Source: Larkinella terrae | Lineage (GTDB): Bacteria > Bacteroidota > Bacteroidia > Cytophagales > Spirosomataceae | Assembly (NCBI RefSeq): GCF_009668025.1 | Contig: NZ_WJXZ01000004.1 | Span: 434,001-498,000 of the forward strand | Direction of reading: 5' to 3' | Length of the DNA: 64,000 bases | In this document: one piece after another, positions 60,824 to 64,000 of the stretch | Layout: each line of letters starts with the position of its first letter | How positions within the stretch are numbered: the stretch's first letter is position 1 | Translations under genes and position numbers: made by a program | The notes under the pieces: model-generated | The model's input: the letters and a program-made list of their open reading frames with translations, nothing else | The model's database searches: none | Told to the model about the DNA's origin: nothing

Positions 60824-63800
60824 CATCAATTCCTTTTACGGCGAACACCCGCCGATTCAGTTCAACGACGGGCTGCTGGGCAGCACCGGTTTGTTTGTTA
60901 TTTCCGGGCCAACCGGCGCCGGAAAATCGACTTTGCTGGACGTGATTACGCTGGCGCTGTTCAACCGCGTGCCCCGGATTTCGGGTACGATTTCGAATAC
61001 CAGCATCATCGACGAAGGCATTCTGGTCAATCAGCAGGCAGCCCGCGAACCCGGCACGGCCGCTTACGCCGAGATTGAATACGAAGTCGGCGGGAAAGCC
61101 TACCGTTCGCGCTGGTCGATCAAGAAAAACCGCAACGACAACTGGAACAATTACGAAATGGAAATTGCCTTTCTTCCCGAAGGGCAAACCGAGGGTCAGT
61201 TGCTGCCCATCAAGGGGTTAAGTGAATTTCCGAAGAAAAACGAAGAGCTGATCGGCCTGACGTACGACCAGTTTATCCGGTCGATCGTGCTGGCGCAGGG
61301 CGCGTTCGACCAGTTCCTGAAATCGCGGGCGGCCGAGCGGAGCAAAATGCTGGAACGGATTACTGGAACCGAGATTTACCGGCAACTGGGGCAGCGGGCG
61401 CACGTCGTGAATAAAACGTTCGAAGAGCAAATCAGGGAAAAACGGCAGGAAGTTGAGCTGATCAAAGTACTGACGGAGGAGCAGGTTGAGGAACTGAAAG
61501 ACCGCCAGAAAACCATCAGCAAGCGGTTGATCGAAATCGCCAAAGACGTTGTCTTTTATACGAATGAAGAAAAATTCCTTCGTCAAATGGCTGATGCCGA
61601 CCAGCAGCTTGCAGTTTTGACGAAACGGCGGAACGTGTCGGAAGAAAAAAAACAGGCGTTTGTGCCGGATGGTCTGCGGTTGCAACGCCACGAGCAGGTC
61701 GCCGATTTGGCCGCCAGTTTCTCCGATATTGCGAACGCCGAGCGCAACCGAAAAACCGCCGGACAGGATCAGCAAACCGCCCGAAACCGCCTGAATGAAT
61801 TGGGTGACCAGCAGGCAATTCTGATTCGTAAAGCGCAAACCCTTACCCAACAGCCGCACCTGACCGAGAAAACGTTTGAGAAAGAGCTGAACGATTTTCG
61901 GGAGAAAGTGCTGGAATTGACCAATCAATACCAGGCTGAACGCGACAGGGCCAAACCGGCGTTTGGGTCGATCAAAAAAGAATTGGAAACGACCAAACTG
62001 GAGTGGTTCAAAACGCTCGATGTGCGGGATGTTGACCAGATGACAGAGTTGGTCAAGGAGCGATTGCACGAACTGAATGTCCAACTGGTGCAAATTGAGA
62101 AGGATTACCCATCGCTGACATCGGGCTCGATTCAATCCGAATTAAACCGCTTGCTGAAGCAGGATGAGAATTTAGCTGAACTAAAGACGTTGCTTGTTCA
62201 ACAGCAGGACCGTTTGCTCGACGGAACGACACTGAACGGAAAAATCAATGACCATACGGCTTTTCTGAATGAACATCAAAAACCGCTGGAGCAGTTAAAG
62301 GCTGAGGTTGAGACGCTTCAACTTAACATTGACCAGATTCACCTGGCCAAACGGCGGTTTGCCGAAGAAGCCGATCTGGACGAATTGCGCAAGGCCTTGC
62401 AGGAGGGCGATCCTTGCCCCTTGTGCGGTTCGCTGGACCATCCGTACGCGCAGCATTACATCAATCAAACGGGTAAGCTGGAGCTGGAGTTGCGGCTGGC
62501 TACGCAGGATCTGGAGCAAAAGAAAAAAGCCCATGACACGTTGCAGGGTAAGCTGCTGAAAATACAGTCGGAGCTGGAAACGTACTCGGAACAGCGCAAT
62601 ACGCTCCGGAAAGCGTATTCGGAAAAACGGACCTTTATTTCAAACCGGCTTTCCACCCTCGCGCTCGACCCGACGCTGTCGCCGGAACAGATCAAAGATG
62701 CGCAGCAGGAAATTCAGATTCAGCGGAAAGAACTGAATGAGATTCAGACACTTTGGGAGCAGGAAACGCTGTTGCGACGGCTTTCGGATGATCTGGAAAC
62801 CGTGCAGCAAAGCAAGAAACAGGCGGAACTGTTAAAAGCGCAAAAAGAACAATTGTATGCAGGGGATGACGTGCGGTTTCAGAGTGAACAGCTTGTCAAT
62901 CAGTTTAATGCGGTTCAGTTGAAAATCGGTACGGAAAAGGGGTTGCTCGAAAAAGCGACTTCCAGCTTTGTTGATTCGGACCAGAATTACCAGACGCTGA
63001 CCGCTGACTTACAGCCGGTTTTGATCGAACGTAGTTTTCATGATCTGACCGAGGCCCGCGCCTGCCTGCTCGAAAGCTCGAAAGTCCGGTCCCTGCAGGA
63101 ATTAAAAACCGCTCTGGAAAAAGAGGCCGAAGAGATTGTTCGCAAAGAAAAAGAGGAGACGGCGAAACGGCAGGAAGCCGCGGTCGCGTGCCAGACGGAC
63201 ATGACGCTGGAAGCAACAACGGCCCAACTGCGGGAAACGAAAAAGGAAGAAGCCAAAGAGCGGGAAAATATTGGGTATTACAAACGGCAGCTGGAAGAGG
63301 ATAAGGAGAAACGCCGGAAGCACAAACAACTGATCAAAGACCTCGAAAAACTCGAAACCGAGGCCCGGCCCTGGCGCGAACTCGACCGGCTGATCGGCAG
63401 CGCGAAAGGCGACGATTACAGCAAATTTGCGCAGGGACTGACGCTAGCGCAGTTGATCGGTCTGGCCAACCGACGGTTGAAAGACTTAACGGACCGGTAT
63501 CTGCTGCTGAAACCGCGCGACGGGCAGGACGAACTCTACGTGGTGGACTTGTATCAGGGCAGCACGGAGCGGTCGGTTTCCAGTTTGTCGGGGGGTGAAA
63601 CGTTTACGCTCAGTCTGGCATTGGCGCTGGCGCTGTCCGATCTGGCTTCCCAGAACGTCCAGATCGAAAGTTTATTTATCGACGAAGGGTTCGGAACGCT
63701 CGATCCCGACACGCTCGATACGGCCGTTGCCATGCTGGAAAAACTGCAGCACGACAGCCAGAAAACCATCGGAATTATTTCCCACCGCCACGAGATCAAG

Positions 63801-63875
63801 GAGCGGATCAGCGTGCAGATTCAGGTGGAAAAAGGAATGGACGGGAATAGCAGGATTAAAGTAGGTTTTACCTGA
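60795..63875 (+). CDS. sbcC: exonuclease/ATPase subunit SbcC
   Basis: 1026 residues of the Rad50 type. Walker A 'ISGPTGAGKSTLLDVITLAL' near 36-55, two long coiled-coil arms rich in Gln/Glu/Lys, the zinc hook CPLCG near residue 540, signature 'LSGGETFTLSLALALALSD' (~930), and Walker B 'SLFIDEGFGTLDPDTLD'. It works with SbcD against hairpins at replication forks. That is of interest here since many gene gaps carry long inverted repeats. Complete gene. Confidence 0.97.
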   Translation: MKIRQIRFRNINSFYGEHPPIQFNDGLLGSTGLFVISGPTGAGKSTLLDVITLALFNRVPRISGTISNTSIIDEGILVNQQAAREPGTAAYAEIEYEVGGKAYRSRWSIKKNRNDNWNNYEMEIAFLPEGQTEGQLLPIKGLSEFPKKNEELIGLTYDQFIRSIVLAQGAFDQFLKSRAAERSKMLERITGTEIYRQLGQRAHVVNKTFEEQIREKRQEVELIKVLTEEQVEELKDRQKTISKRLIEIAKDVVFYTNEEKFLRQMADADQQLAVLTKRRNVSEEKKQAFVPDGLRLQRHEQVADLAASFSDIANAERNRKTAGQDQQTARNRLNELGDQQAILIRKAQTLTQQPHLTEKTFEKELNDFREKVLELTNQYQAERDRAKPAFGSIKKELETTKLEWFKTLDVRDVDQMTELVKERLHELNVQLVQIEKDYPSLTSGSIQSELNRLLKQDENLAELKTLLVQQQDRLLDGTTLNGKINDHTAFLNEHQKPLEQLKAEVETLQLNIDQIHLAKRRFAEEADLDELRKALQEGDPCPLCGSLDHPYAQHYINQTGKLELELRLATQDLEQKKKAHDTLQGKLLKIQSELETYSEQRNTLRKAYSEKRTFISNRLSTLALDPTLSPEQIKDAQQEIQIQRKELNEIQTLWEQETLLRRLSDDLETVQQSKKQAELLKAQKEQLYAGDDVRFQSEQLVNQFNAVQLKIGTEKGLLEKATSSFVDSDQNYQTLTADLQPVLIERSFHDLTEARACLLESSKVRSLQELKTALEKEAEEIVRKEKEETAKRQEAAVACQTDMTLEATTAQLRETKKEEAKERENIGYYKRQLEEDKEKRRKHKQLIKDLEKLETEARPWRELDRLIGSAKGDDYSKFAQGLTLAQLIGLANRRLKDLTDRYLLLKPRDGQDELYVVDLYQGSTERSVSSLSGGETFTLSLALALALSDLASQNVQIESLFIDEGFGTLDPDTLDTAVAMLEKLQHDSQKTIGIISHRHEIKERISVQIQVEKGMDGNSRIKVGFT

Positions 63876-63901
63876 AAATGCTCCCGCCGTTTTGCAAAAG
63901 A

Positions 63902-63973
63902 AAGCCCTTACGCCTGATCAGAAAAACCGTGCACTGGACAGGGTTAAACTTTCTAGCGTAAGGGCTTGATTTT
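63902..63973 (+). terminator. terminator after sbcC
   Basis: AAGCCCTTACGC (63902-63913) pairs exactly with GCGTAAGGGCTT (63956-63967), followed by GATTTTTAG. The 42-base loop is longer than usual. Confidence 0.65.
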
Positions 63974-64000
63974 TAGACGCCTTTAGATCAAAGCTTACAA

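Overview
The window reads as ordinary chromosome of a gliding-lineage Bacteroidota, most likely Cytophagales (Spirosoma/Larkinella-like). The reasons are a GldH lipoprotein, BlaI-M56 proteases carrying TonB-type C-termini, RicT, DUF4293, MnmD, LemA/TPM and SpoIIM/RDD membrane modules, and promoters of the Bacteroidota type (TTTG-N19-TAnnTTTG). The genus is inference only. I see no phage, plasmid, insertion sequence, CRISPR or rRNA. One tRNA (Phe) is present.

Layout. 0-6 kb: end of a galU-like gene, a large GHMP-kinase-like/UDP-sugar pyrophosphorylase fusion, gpmI and a lipoprotein. 6-16 kb: a lemA-TPM-TPM operon, an SDR, a membrane module (DUF4129, multi-pass protein, SpoIIM) and, across two glycosyltransferases, its RDD partner. 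16-29 kb: M20 amidohydrolase, histidine phosphatase, a BlaI-M56-TonB regulatory operon, hydrolases and oxidoreductases, and a Crp/Fnr regulator. 29-32.7 kb: an AT-richer pair (polytopic membrane protein and FAD oxidoreductase), a gene-poor stretch and tRNA-Phe. 32.8-46.6 kb: housekeeping (Fe-S redox pair split by a GT-C-like gene, fRMsr, mnmD, kdsD, recQ, purD, ricT, RluA, tag). 46.6-52 kb: PhoR/PhoB-like two-component pair, AI-2E permease, LON-domain protein, gldH. 52-55 kb: a second BlaI-M56 operon. 55-64 kb: SGNH lipase, GDP-fucose synthase, NeuD-type acetyltransferase, LpxH-like hydrolase, sbcD-sbcC.

Two patterns go beyond routine gene content. First, both BlaI-M56 operons are followed by a gene that looks like a protease-less copy of the tail of the M56 sensor (same juxtamembrane motif, one membrane helix, periplasmic domain), and each operon has palindromic operator candidates overlapping its promoter. 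Second, about fifteen gene junctions hold long, often perfect inverted repeats (13-33 bp arms). Some arms are built from small degenerate tandem words, and some families recur at several loci. Most sit where a terminator is expected, but two lie in leader or divergent-promoter positions. The heptamer AAAACCG also looks strongly over-represented on both strands.
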